A DNA stretch of 64,000 nt from Glandiceps talaboti (GCF_964340395.1 NC_135550.1:620001-684000); one strand, 5' to 3'; positions 22,526-34,993 are shown, numbered from the stretch's first letter. Notes: generated by a model not told the origin, from the letters alone. A program made the numbers and translations.

Positions 22526-23850
22526 TGTTGTCAAATTCTATGTGGTACTGGTAGCTACATACATTGTAATCTTGTCAAATTCTATGTGGTACTGGTAGCT
22601 ACATAATCTTGTCAAATTCTATGTGGTACTGGTAGCTACATAATCTTGTCAAATTCTATGTGGTACTGGTAGCTACATAATCTTGTCAAATTCTATGTGG
22701 TACTGGTAGCTACATAATCTTGTCAAATTCTATGTGGTACTGGTAGCTACATACATTGTAATCTTGTCAAATTCTATGTGGTACTGGTAGCTACATAATC
22801 TTGTCAAATTCTATGTGGTACTGGTAGCTACATAATCTTGTCAAATTCTATGTGGTACTGGTAGCTACATAATCTTGTCAAATTCTATGTGGTACTGGTA
22901 GCTACATAATCTTGTCAAATTCCATGTGGTACTGGTAGCTACATAATCTTGTCAAATTCCATGTGGTACTGGTACCTACATAATCTTGTCAAATTCTATG
23001 TGGTACTGGTAGCTATGTAATCTTGTCAAATTCTATGTGGTACTGGTAGCTACATAATCTTGTCAAATTCCATGTGGTACTGGTAGCTACATAATCTTGT
23101 CAAATTCTATGTGGTACTGGTAGCTACATAATCTTGTCAAATTCCATGTGGTACTGGTAGCTACATAATCTTGTCAAATTCTATGTGGTACTGGTAGCTA
23201 CATAATCTTGTCAAATTCTATGTGGTACTGGTAGCTACATAATCTTGTCAAATTCTATGTGGTACTGGTAGCTACATAATCTTGTCAAATTCCATGTGGT
23301 ACTGGTAGCTACATAATCTTGTCAAATTCCATGTGGTACTGGTAGCTACATAATCTTGTCAAATTCTATGTGGTACTGGTAGCTACATAATCTTGTCAAA
23401 TTCTATGTGGTACTGGTAGTGACATAATCTTGTCAAATTCTATGTGGTACTGGTAGCTACATAATCTTGTCAAATTCTATGTGGTACTGGCAGCTACATA
23501 ATCTTGTCAAATTCTATGTGGTACTGGTAGCTACATACATTGTAATCTTGTCAAATTCTATGTGGTACTGGTAGCTACATAATCTTGTCAAATTCCATGT
23601 GGTACTGGTAGCTACATAATCTTGTCAAATTCTATGTGGTACTGGTAGCTACATATTCTTGTCAAATTCTATGTGGTACTGGTAGCGACATAATCTTGTC
23701 AAATTCCATGTGGTACTGGTAGCTACATAATCTTGTCAAATTCTATGTGGTACTGGTAGCTACATAATCTTGTCAAATTCTTTGTGGTACTGGTAGCTAC
23801 ATAATCGTGTCAAATTCCATGTGGTACTGGTAGCTACATAATTATATCAA
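22526..23850 (+). repeat. 37-bp minisatellite, about 35 copies
   Basis: The unit is AATCTTGTCAAATTCTATGT followed by GGTACTGGTAGCTACAT. Three units (near 22560, 22750 and 23535) carry an extra ACATTGTA. The TCTATG/TCCATG variants are scattered. Confidence 0.97.
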
Positions 23851-24154
23851 AAATTGTATTGTCCTTGAATAAAATTGTTAAGTGTGGCTAGCTCGTAATC
23901 TGCAAGTTGTCTGTTCAAGCTGTGCTGTTTTCACTTGTTTCTAAAGAAATAAAGTCCTTTCAGTGAGGATCAACAACGATTGAGCCCTGGTCAATCCAGC
24001 TGAGCTTGTAGGACAGATAATGTGCCTGACTGGCTGAAGGGATTGTATGCTTACCAGGGAGTTTAGGAAGTATAGAGGACAATTTTGCAATTACAAGTCT
24101 ATGCCAGAAATGAGAAATGCACTTAGAACTTTGCAGCACTGTAGTATAAATAAA

Positions 24155-25335
24155 CTTAGATATTATTCCCCAATATTTTTCTTCGTTTGTCCAAAAAAAA
24201 ATACAAGTGACCTAAGGGGCCTTGTCACTACGAGTTACAAACCAAATATTTCAGGCAAGGACAGAAACACAGTCAGAGTTCTGGTTGTTTCTTTCTGTCT
24301 GCTTGTTCGGGTTGCTAGTCAAACAGAAATAACGAACTATAACAGGAAATTCGGTCTGTCTGCTTGTTCGGGTTGCTAGTGAATCAGAAAGAACGAATTT
24401 CAACCTCTTTGTTTGAAGAGACACAAGGGTAGTTTACTGCCTTTGTTTCTGTCTGCTTGTTCGGGTTGCTAATCAATCAGAAAGAACGAATTTCAACCCA
24501 AAATATCATATGGGTAGCTAACTGGCAGTGAATTTCGGGTTGAAATTCATTCTTTCTGATTGATTAGCAACCCGTACAAGCAGACAGAAAGAAAGGCAGT
24601 GAACTACCCCTGTGTCTCTTCAAACAGACAGACCCAATTTTGGGTTGAAATTCATTCTTTCTGATTGAATAGCCGAACAGGCAGACAGAAAGAAAGGCAG
24701 TGAATTTCGGGTTGAAATTCGTTCTTTCTGATTGATAATCAACCCGAACCAGCAGACAGAAAGAAAGGCAGTGAACTACCCCTGTGTCTCTTCAAACAGA
24801 CAGACCGAATTTCGGGTTGAAATTCGTTCTTTCTGATTGATAATCAACCCGAACCAGCAGACAGAAAGAAAGGCAGTGAACTACCCCTGTGTCTCTTCAA
24901 ACAGACAGACCGAATTTCGGGTTGAAATTCATTCTTTCTGATTAACTAGCCGAACAGGCATACAGAAATAAAGGCAGTGAACTACCCCTGTGTCTCTTCA
25001 AACAGACAGACCGAATTTTGGGTTGAAATTCATTGTTTCTGATTGACTAGCAAACCTGAACAAGCAGACAGAAAGAAAGAAAGGCAGTTAATTTCGGGTT
25101 GAAATTTGTTCTTTCTGATTGAAAAGCAACCCGTACAAGCAGAAAGAAAGATTTATTGCTACCCCTATGTCTGTCCAGTCAGACAGACCAAATTTTGGGC
25201 TGGAATTCCTTCTGTCTGATTGCAAATCAACCAGAGCAAGCAGACAGAAAGAAATCAACCCGATTTCTGACTGTGTCCCTTACTAAAATATTTCTGGCTA
25301 GATGATGAAAAATATTGGGGAATGATATAATTATA
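24155..25335. repeat. Foldback element of about 1.2 kb with internal subrepeats
   Basis: Outer arms: ATTCCCCAATATTTTTCTTC (24165) pairs with GATGAAAAATATTGGGGAAT (25302), and AGGACAGAAACACAGTCAGA pairs with TCTGACTGTGTCCCTTACTA. Inside, a module with TGTCTGCTTGTTCGGGTTGC, a TCAATCAGAAAGAACGAATT block and CTTCAAACAGACAGACC occurs about three times forward (24285-24500) and about seven times reversed (24535-25260). No transposase ORF. Confidence 0.82.
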
Positions 25336-25536
25336 CCTCCTCAAGCATAATTCATGCAAAATTGGGAAAAATAATGGTGATTTAGAACTTTTGACTCATA
25401 TTTGCCAGTTGTCGTGACGTAAAACGACCAGGGTATATTATCCATATTTTCTGTTCAAAGACAATACATTTATCGTGGCTTGCACATGGTATAATACATG
25501 TATGTTATTATCAGTGTTTTTGTTGTTGATTTGCAG

Positions 25537-25801
25537 GTCTACAGTCACTGCTATCTGGACCTATAAAGAACCATGTTCCACTGAGTACAACTTGTCCAGA
25601 ACCATCTGTCCAAGCACAGAAAACAGGCAACCTATCCAAGCTTTTGACTGATGATGCTGAATTTAGAATCAACTACCAACCCATGTTACTAGAACAGTTT
25701 TGTGTTGGAACAAGTGACAGTGTTCAGCAGACACAGGAAAGATCAATAGATACTTCCATGTTTTTAAAGAAAGTATTAAATACAGGATTCAAGGAATGGA
25801 G
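25537..25801 (+). CDS. KNL1: KNL1 exon with KI-like motif
   Basis: 265-bp exon between TTGCAG and GTGGGT. Near its start LQSLLSGPIKNHV resembles the conserved TLLSAPI stretch that follows RVSF in vertebrate KNL1. Near its end SIDTSMFLKKVLNTG (25743-25787) resembles the vertebrate KI1 motif (IDTxxFL), which binds the Bub1 TPR domain. The middle is rich in Ser, Thr and Gln and probably disordered. The exon ends in phase 2 (codon AG|G). Exon identity is well supported; the KI assignment is by eye. Confidence 0.85.
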
Positions 25802-26214
25802 GTGGGTACGTCACCATTTGTTAGCCGCAAACAGGTAGAAAGGGGTGATGACATGGGATTGTTTCAGTTAAATCTGTTTGGCTGTTTTACACTACCATGC
25901 ACAAAATGAGCTTGTAAATAGTATCTCAAATGAACTTGACATTTAGGTTCAAAATCATCTATTTGCTGCATTCAGCAGAAAATGTTTAAAAGAGATGGAA
26001 AACCCTGGAATTTCAAACCCACCCTGGAAAAATGAGATAACATGTAACATGAATCATGTACATAGTTACACGATTGTGCATTGTCAGCTTGTGCCTCCAG
26101 AGGGTGCTATTTATCATGAGAAGACACTGTAACATCAGTTCTCTGGCTATGTCAAATCAACTTTGAAATAAACATCAATGAATGATGAAAGTGAAACCCA
26201 GTACTAGACTATGC

Positions 26215-26860
26215 AAATCACATATCAGGGTTCGTACACTTACAGCAAAACAAAATTCCAGGACTTTTCAGGGGCTTTTTCGTCAGTTTTCCAGGGGTGC
26301 TCGCATTGATTTTGGCCATTTTCCAGGGCTGTTGACCACTGAAGTATATTGAATGACATCTAATATTCTTATTGTCTGATGTGGACGAGAAGAAATTAAC
26401 AAGGGTTCCCATAATATGTCACAAAACATTTAAAAGACAATCAACACTAAGCAAGACGTTCGTTTCATAACCACGTTTGCATGCTAAAATTAAAAGGAGA
26501 AACCTCTGTCCTATCCCCTAAGTAGATGTTTCGTCAAGCTGGTGCATTGATCGTGTAAGATTTGAGTCGCAGCATTCATCAATCTAATTCAGACATATCA
26601 AGAAAAAAAATTAAAAACTAAAGTTTGTCCTCATTATTGTACGGTTTGATGTGACTTGATTTAGAGGTCACCAAAAATAATATTTTTCTTCAACATTTTG
26701 AATAAAAACATCATTTACGTAACAAAATTTCACGTTATGAATAACTGAATGTTACAGATGCCGCTACGTGTTGCGGAATATCGTGATTTCTCAACTCAAC
26801 TTGACCATTTAGGAATGTTCTTGTACTGTACTGACAAACATAAAAAAGTTGTTTATTCTT
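26215..26860 (-). repeat. Dispersed repeat of about 650 bp, copy B
   Basis: Reverse complement of the family at 3411-4110. The tail at 26235-26340 has the TTCCAGGACTTTTCAGGGGC type of words. Confidence 0.65.
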
Positions 26861-26889
26861 TTAGAACATGTAAAACAAATACCCATTTA

Positions 26890-27592
26890 TCAATGACATA
26901 ACAACAGGGTTTCTTAAACAAGTGAACAAACATTCAAAAAGTGTATGCAAATATGCCTAGCAACAAGACCACACCCATGGCAACAGCCAAATGATCACAT
27001 ATATTGCAAAGATAACAACAGGGATTAATAGACAATTGAATAAACATTCCAAAAAATGTATGTAAATGTGCCTAGCAACAAGACCACACCCATAGCAACA
27101 GCCAAATGATCACGTATATTGTAAAGATAATAACAGGGATTAATAGACAAATGAATAAACATTCAAAAAATGTAAGTAAATGTGCCTAGCAACAACCAAA
27201 TGATCACATATATTTCAAAGATAACAAGAGAGATTAATAGACAAATGAATAAAACATTCAAAAAATGTATGCAAATATACCTTGCAACAAGACCACGCAC
27301 ATAGTAACAGCTAAATGATCATGTATACTGCAAAGATAACATCAGGTATTCATAGACGAGAGATGAACATTCGAAAAATGTATGCAAATACATGTATGTC
27401 TAGCAACATGACCACACCCATAGCAATGGCCAAATGATCGCGTATGATCAAATATAACAGCAGCGTTGGATAGACAACTGGATAGTAATTCAACAAATGA
27501 ACACCTATACCTAGCATGGATCAGCATGTGGGTGAACATTTGTAAAAACTGTAGAGTTGTGCTACAATGCCATTGGCACTATTTTTTTTCTT
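26890..27592 (+). repeat. Tandem/dispersed repeat with GCCTAGCAACAAGACCACAC modules
   Basis: Modules of about 115-120 bp containing TGCCTAGCAACAAGACCACA, CATAGCAACAGCCAAATGAT, GATAACA-CAGGGATTAATAG and AAACATTCAAAAAATGTATG. The array ends in AACTGTAGAGTTGTGCTACA and ATGCCATTGGCACTATTTTT. The same family occurs at 41225-41515, 45000-45370, 55850-56830 (reverse) and 60000-60230. Its end lies about 10 bp before a KNL1 acceptor. Confidence 0.82.
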
Positions 27593-27602
27593 GTCCTAAT
27601 AG

Positions 27603-28444
27603 GAGGGAATCCCTTGAAGGACATGCAGTTGGCACAACAATTACCCTAGCAGATGAAGTCCTATATGGTGATCACACTGTACATTTTGACCGAGAAGATG
27701 ATGGTGACATGGAATTAACAGGTTGCCATGGTGACATGGAACTTACAGGTTGCCATGGTTCTACTGCCATTGTACCAATGTCAAGTACAGTGATTCAGCA
27801 ATCAGAAAGTCATCAAACAGCCATACCTTGTTTACAGAGTAATACACAGAATGAAGCTACTATGACTAGGGAATTCACTCAATGTCAAAGTAACCTATCA
27901 CAGCATGTTGTCCCTCAACAACAAACTCAAATACAAAGTGGCAAGCCCAGTGTTAAAATGTTTGATGGCTCAAGTTTTTTGAGCAAGATAGCAAAACCAT
28001 CATCAGATGATGAGAGGAGAGTGTTCGGCCAAACTGATGTCACTGCTGGTCAGCAACCCAAAACCATTATTCAAAGTCACAAACCATTTCAGAATGATAA
28101 ATCATTAAATGAAGGTATGGAGAATACAGTTCTTTTCAATGATACAGACATGGAAGAAACAAAGGCAGTTGAATTTTCACAATGCCGCCAATATGGACCT
28201 GATTCTAAAACTGACCAGACCTCTATCGCATCATCATTCCAAACACCCAGTCAGCCTAGAATTCCTGTTAGCAGTTTGACAACTGCTGAGTTTACCACAC
28301 AGTTAAACCAAACAATGGATCTCACCATGCGTACTGAAGATTTTCTCCTGCCCAACCAATCTTCTTCAGTCACCTTAGAGTCCACAAATGCAATTTTGAA
28401 TAATCTAGATGAAGAAATCCAAGCAAGGAACAAATTCACTAATG
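27603..28444 (+). CDS. KNL1: KNL1 exon with two tandem MELT motifs and KI2-like motif
   Basis: 842-bp exon from CCTAATAG to GTAGGT, about 280 codons. Early in it a THVHF-type module, HTVHFDREDDGDMELT, leads into GDMELTGCH present twice in direct tandem (9 residues, 27 bp). Downstream KMFDGSSFLSKIAK (27955-27996) resembles the KI2 motif. A later NQTMDLTMRTED is a further MELT-type motif and TDMEETKAV a degenerate one. MELT threonines are phosphorylated by Mps1 and then bind Bub3. The rest is Gln/Ser/Thr-rich and likely disordered. The frame stays open 26 codons past the donor, but the donor joins in phase to the next MELT exon. Confidence 0.9.
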
Positions 28445-28728
28445 GTAGGTATTATAAAAGTGAAAATTAACAAAGTGAAAATAGGGGAATAGTTTGCTAT
28501 GTATTACACACATCATAGTATGACAAGTTGTCTGTTTCAAACCTGATGAAAATGCGTCAACCCGTTCCAAAGATATTGGTCGGCAAAAGTTCCAAAAATA
28601 GCATACTTGGCAGCCATTTTGTTTTTAAATGTGTGAAATTCTCTCTTTTCTCTCAATTTTTTGCCTTTATATAGAATATAATTAAAACATTTTTGTTGAA
28701 ATGAGGTGCAGAAATTTGGAATTTGGTG

Positions 28729-30104
28729 TAGAGGACTGGGGTTTCTTAGGCCCAGGATAGGCTAAATTGTAGTGTACAGGACTTAGGTTTCTTAGGCCCA
28801 GGATAGGCTAAATTTTGGTGTACAGGACTGAGGTTTCTTAGGCCTAGGATAGGCTAAATTGTAGTGTACAGGACTGGGGTTTCTTAGGCCCAGGATAGGC
28901 TAAATTTTGGTGTACAGGACTGGGGTTTCTTAGGCCCAGGATAGGCTAAATTGTAGTGTACAGGACTGGGGTTTCTTAGGCCTAGGATAGGCTAAATTGT
29001 AGTGTACAGGACTGGGGTTTCTTAGGCCCAGGATTGGCTAAATTGTAGTGTACAGGACTGGGGTTTCTTAGGCCCAGGATAGGCTAAATTGTAGTGTACA
29101 GGACTGAGGTTTCTTAGTCCCAGGATAGGCTAAATTGTAGTGTACAGGACTGGGGTTTCTTAGGCCCAGGATAGGCTAAATTGTAGTGTACAGGACTGGG
29201 GTTTCTTAGGCCCAGGATTGGCTAAATTGTAGTGTACAGGACTGGGGTTTCTTAGGCCTAGGATAGGCTAAATTGTAGTGTACAGGACTGGGGTTTCTTA
29301 GTCCCAGGATAGGCTAAATTGTAGTGTACAGGACTTAGGTTTCTTAGGCCCAGGATAGGCTAAATTGTAGTGTACAGGACTGAGGTTTCTTAGGCCTAGG
29401 ATAGGCTAAATTTTGGTGTACAGGACTGGGGTTTCTTAGGCCCAGGATAGGCTAAATTGTAGTGTACAGGACTAGGGTTTCTTAGGCCCAGGATAGGCTA
29501 AATTGTAGTGTACAGGACTGGGGTTTCTTAGGCCCAGGATAGGCTAAATTGTAGTGTACAGGACTAGGGTTTCTTAGGCCCAGGATAGGCTAAATTGTAG
29601 TGTACAGGACTGGGGTTTCTTAGGCCCAGGATAGGCTAAATTGTAGTGTACAGGACTGGGGTTTCTTAGGCCCAGGATAGGCTAAATTTTGGTGTACAGG
29701 ACTGGGGTTTCTTAGGCCCAGGATAGGCTAAATTGTAGTGTACAGGACTGGGGTTTCTTAGGCCCAGGATAGGCTAAATTGTAGTGTACAGGACTAGGGT
29801 TTCTTAGGCCCAGGATAGGCTAAATTGTAGTGTACAGGACTAGGGTTTCTTAGGCCCAGGATAGGCTAAATTTTGGTGCACAGGACTGGGATTTCTTAGG
29901 CCCAGGATAGGCTAAATTTTGGTGTACAGGACTGGGGTTTCTTAGGCCCAGGATAGGCTAAATTTTGGTGTACAGGACTGGGGTTTCTTAGGCCCAGGAT
30001 AGGCTAAATTGTAGTGTACAGGACTGGGGTTTCTTAGGCCCAAGATAGGCTAAATTTTCGTGTACAGGACTGGGGTTTCTTAGGCCCAGGATAGGCTAAA
30101 TTGA
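28729..30104 (+). repeat. 46-bp minisatellite, about 30 copies
   Basis: The unit is TAGGCCCAGGATAGGCTAAA followed by TTGTAGTGTACAGGACTGGG and GTTTCT. Variants TTGTAG/TTTTGG and GACTGGGG/GACTAGGG are mixed. In the KNL1 intron between the two MELT exons. Confidence 0.97.
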
Positions 30105-30529
30105 AATTGAAAATTTCACCATGTTTTCGTCGTTTTAACTTGCCAGTGTTAAAGTTTATAGCACATGACTCTGAGCCGAGTTGTATGCATAACCGCTGTA
30201 GGCATCCATTTACGTTAGTAAGTCTCTCAGTATGCTAATTTTTTCTGATGAAAGTGTCTATATTTTGTCAAAGAATTAATCACTGCGCTTGACAAAAGTC
30301 CATCGTTGACAAAATGTTCCCTACGTGAAAGTGTGGTATAATTTTACTGATCTCAACTGTACTAGTGATGGCAGCTGTTGCAATGGGGACTACATTCTGA
30401 AAACTGAATGAACAGCTGAGCGCTGTAGCCTCATAAAATTAATGCGCGTTCATTGTAAGTTTGAGAATACTTTAATTTAGATTGTCATGATAATAGAAAA
30501 AATAGTGGGTCTATGTATATAAATTATGT

Positions 30530-30660
30530 ATCTCCTGGTATTTCTCATTCGTGCTATGTCATCTCGGACTCATGATTACCTACCGGCTCGGAAGGATACG
30601 GTCGACATGAGGGGAATCATTCATCCTCGATGACATAGCACTCATTCGGAATACCGGAAG
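30530..30660. repeat. Short palindromic element
   Basis: TGCTATGTCATCTCGGACTC near the left pairs with GATGACATAGCACTCATTC near the right, with outer CTGGTATTTCTCAT/GGAATACCGGAAG also inverted. About 45-bp arms around a short GC-richer centre. It resembles a MITE. 30661-32160 shows nothing recognisable. Confidence 0.7.
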
Positions 30661-32160
30661 ATTATATTTAATTATTTTATTGTTGCTATGTGTGTGGTTT
30701 TGTGGTTTAATGTTTATTCACTTGCCTGTCTAACAAAGTCGTTATCTTTGTAAATGATACACACATCACATCTATTTTTATTGTTATGATCCATGAAACT
30801 CTTTAAGTGTGTGATTCATGCATTACGAGACCCTCTAGCTGTTTTTATTCGTATTTAATTGACAGATTACGTTTGACATTTATTATGCACTGTTTTTCTA
30901 CCGGCTTGTGTCGACTTCAATACAATCAGATAACACATGAGAACTTTTTCATTTATCCCGGACCTTAGTGTGTTCTAAAAGCCTAGAATATGATATCACT
31001 TTATCAATATAAATTCCCTATTAACTTGTTTTCATGGAAATATGTTAGAAAAATGAAATTAGTGATAAAAATCCATGTTTATATAAAAAATAAGACATTA
31101 GAAAGTTGCCTTTAGCAATTAAACGTCACATTGTACATATTTGATACATGTATTTATATTTGTGCATACAAGTACATAAATTCAATTGTATATTAAGTAA
31201 TATCTATGTTATTGTTTGTTGGTGTTTTGGATACAATGGATTATATCTTGTTGCCATAGCAACAGAAAAGGTATATAGGTACAATGTAGAAGAACTAACA
31301 ATCCATTTTAAATTGGCTTATATTACATGTTCATGGTGTGGTTACTTAGTTAAAGTATTTCTTGCAAAAACTGTAATACAGTTTATAAGTTACATGTGAT
31401 TTGTCTTCAATACACCATGTCTATCCTACTGTTGGCACCAGGGCAGTGACATGTTACACAGTATGAATTTCTGACTCACAGGTGAAATATCTCTTGGACT
31501 TGACTACTTTAACTTGTCGCTATTATGAGCACAGCAAGAATGCATGAAATTGATGAAAATTTTCTTTTTCTTTACTTACATCAACTAATTGTCCTGCGGG
31601 TACCAATGAATATCTCTATTCCCATCTCTCTCATACGCAACAGCTATGAAATCACCAGTGCCAGTGTTACGATGTATGTTGCACAGTTCCTCCTCTACAT
31701 TGTCTGTGTTCTCTGTCTCAGTGCTCAACATATTAGCTTCATTTCTTGGTTTTTTTGACTTGCTAAATGTGTACTTATTTGTTTTCTTTTCTTGCTTGCT
31801 GTCTGTTGTACTTTCAGGATTTATTCTGCTTTGCTAAATGTTTTCAAACGTTTTCTTGTATATGTGCGTGGGTCATTAAGATTCCAATGCACTAGTGTGT
31901 CATGTCCACTGTGATAACTGTTTGTATTACCTAATTTGGACAATAAAGGCAAGTAAATGATATTTTAACATGTTCTGAAGCCATTCACATTCATGTTGAT
32001 CCTATTCAATGATCTAAACTCGGAGAAACGTGTCTAAAAATGGCATGTAGTTGACAAGCTAGTGTTTTCAGTGAGCACTGATCATGCATCTAGCATACAT
32101 TTGTACCTACTAATGGTGATTCAGAACAGAAATTAACAGCAGATATTCTTGTGTTCACAG

Positions 32161-34407
32161 GTGATGACAATATTGGTAGCATGGAACTAACAGCATGCAC
32201 GGATGTATCAAGCCCCAACAACACACACCAAACTGCAAGCAAAAGTACCAAAGCTTCCAAAAAACTTTCCCTCAGTCAGCGACTTTCACACTTATACGAC
32301 CTAAATCAGAGCCACATGAGAGTATTCAATACTCATGACCAAACAGCAAATATGGATATGACAACCTGTTCAAACACATACTTTCAATCAACACAACAGA
32401 ACACAACATATCCCAACCAACCAAATGTAAGACAGCAAAAAAAAGTTTTTAATAAGTTTGGCGATTATTCAGATACAATCAGCAGTCTTCTAAGTGTCAA
32501 GAGAAACAAGCTTAATGGTACACATAGTTTCTGTCGTCAATTACAAGAAGACAGAACACAATTTTTCAATTCTGAAGATACGGCCAAGATGGACCTTACC
32601 ATGCATACAGGTAAACTTATTTCATTCAATACACAACCACAGGGGTCTTCACAAGTCCCTTCTCTACCAAGTGCTGCTTCTGTCAATGATATCGAAGATG
32701 ATAAGACAAGATATTTCAATTCAGAGGATACAGGAAAGATGGAGTTGACAATGCATACAGATAAAGTCATCAACTTCAATCCACAGCAGCAAGGATCATT
32801 CACAGGACATAGCCTACCCAGTGTTAGAGCTGTCAGTCAAGATGAAGACGAGAGAACAAAGTTCTTTAATTCAGAGGATACAGGAAAGATGGAGTTGACA
32901 ATGCATACAGATATTGATGAAGTGATCAGTTTCAATCCACAACAGCAAGGATCATTCACAGGACATAGCCTACCCAGTGTTAGAGCTGTCAGTCAAGATG
33001 AAGACGAGAGAACAAAGTTCTTTAATTCAGAGGATACAGGAAAGATGGAATTGACAATGCATACAGATATTGATGAAGTGACCAGTTTCAATCCACAACA
33101 GCAAGGATCATTCACAGGACATAGCCTACCCAGTGTTAGAGCTGTCAGTCAAGATGAAGACGAGAGAACAAAGTTCTTTAATTCAGAGGATACAGGAAAG
33201 ATGGAGTTGACAATGCATACAGATATTGATGAAGTGATCAGTTTCAATCCACAACAGCAAGGATCATTCACAGGACATAGCCTACCCAGTGTTAGAGCTG
33301 TCAGTCAAGATGAAGACGAGAGAACAAAGTTCTTTAATTCAGAGGATACAGGAAAGATGGAGTTGACAATGCATACAGATATTGATGAAGTGATCAGTTT
33401 CAATCCACAACAGCAAAGATCATTCACAGGACATAGCCTACCCAGTGTTAGAGCTGTCAGTCAAGATGAAGACGAGAGAACAAAGTTCTTTAATTCAGAG
33501 GATACAGGAAAGATGGAGTTGACAATGCATACAGATAAAGTCATCAACTTCAATCCACAGCAGCAAAGATCATCTACAAAACATGGTCTGCTCAATGTTA
33601 GTGCTGGTAATCAAGATGGAGACGACAGAACAAGGTTCTTTAATTCTGAAGCCACAGCTATGATGGAGTTGACATTGCACACTGACAAGGTGGTAAATCT
33701 TAATCCAGTCAAACAAAGGTCATCTGAGAGATTTGGTCTACCCAGTGTGAGACCTGATGAAGGTGATAGAACAAGAGAGGATACAGGGAAGATGGAATTG
33801 ATGATGCACACAGATAAAGATAGGATAAGCAACCAGGAAGAAATCGTAACAAAAAATATCTTACGTACTGCCTCAACTACATCCATGGATGTCACAAAGA
33901 GCACTCAAAACATATCTCACCATGGAGATAGTCAAATTGCTAGTGATCAAGTAAATAGAGAATCTGACCTCGATGCTATGGACATAACATCACAAAGACA
34001 AGATCGTGTGATGTTGATCAATAAAAACCGAGTGAAAGACCAGCAACCATGTATTGGAGAACTTCCTATCATCCCATCGACATCGCCACATGGTGAAAGT
34101 ACAAAGAGTGACTCTGACACATTCAGTGCCGGTGAGAAACAAGAAGATTCAGGTACTTTTGTTGTCAAGGCAACAGTTGCCATAGAAGCAGAGGAAGATA
34201 GTGAGACTAGGGCTAATAAACTAGATGACACGTTCACAGTAGAGCCTTCTGTTAGTGATGGTGATGATGATGATCAAGGTCAAAAGGACAGCAGTGAAAG
34301 GTTAGAGGACAACGGAGATGGAATCTTGGAAGAGAAACTAATGGATTTTGAAGACATCACCACAGACCATGGAATAGAACATCATGAAGAAGCTACGAAA
34401 ATACATA
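32161..34407 (+). CDS. KNL1: KNL1 large exon with MELT repeat array
   Basis: 2,247-bp exon between GTTCACAG and GTATGT. It encodes about 748 residues with 13 MELT-type motifs: MELTACTD, MDMTTCSN, MDLTMHTG, a run of MELTMHTD, MELTLHTD, MELMMHTD, MDVTKSTQ and MDITSQRQ. Between 32741 and 33515 the motif recurs in a unit of 50-52 residues; five successive spacings are 150, 156, 156, 156 and 156 bp. Each unit has TKFF (a TxxF element), MELT and a trailing HT, the module order that recruits Bub3-Bub1 in vertebrates. The last 120 residues are acidic. Unit copies are nearly identical at the DNA level, so the array is young or homogenised. Confidence 0.95.
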
Positions 34408-34493
34408 GTATGTAATGATTGAAAATACCATTTCACATAATTATTCATACTTTTAATGCTCATGAACCATAGTGTACGGTCTATGTATGAACT

Positions 34494-34993
34494 TTAAGCT
34501 GCATTAGCTGCAAATTGGGCATTTTTTCAAAAAACCCTTGATGTATTCACTAGAAATTGGTCAATTACTTATAAAAAGGACAGTATAGATGTTATTTAGT
34601 GGTCAGTGCTATCTGTAGGTAGTGTAATGACCAAGTTTAGATCTTGAGTGAATCTATAACCATATTTAAAAAAAAATGTACTAGTTGTACCTGGAGTATC
34701 AACATTTTTCGATCAGACAACCACAATACATTCACTTCAACTGTTAAAATACCAATAGCAAGACATTGTACATGTTAATCTGTTGTCAATATTATCCATA
34801 GGAACACACAAACATATTGAGGTCACTGATTTTGGGGTATGGACCCAACAATCAGTTTGATTTGATTTATCATGTATAGGTTACCCACAGGTGATTCAAT
34901 ACTGTTCATGTTGTACGATTTAACAAGTAAGTTTAACTAATAAAACATTTTCACCCCCAAAAAAATTCTAGTTGCAGCTAGTGCAGCTTTAAA
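34494..34993 (+). repeat. Intact MITE of about 0.5 kb (empty-site paralogue)
   Basis: The ends are inverted: TTTAAGCTGCATTAGCTGCA and TGCAGCTAGTGCAGCTTTAA. It lies just after the big MELT exon. It is the uninterrupted form of the copy split at 5475/7487, with a single TTAA at about 34660-34670 where the other copy holds the 2.0 kb transposon. Confidence 0.82.

Noticed and set aside
24047-24379. 110-aa plus-strand ORF
   Set aside because: Runs into the foldback subrepeats; no motif.
28445-28470. Stop codon ending KNL1 at 28470 and likewise at 34415, by reading through the exon ends
   Set aside because: GTAGGT and GTATGT donors lie just before, and splicing there joins in phase to further KNL1 exons.
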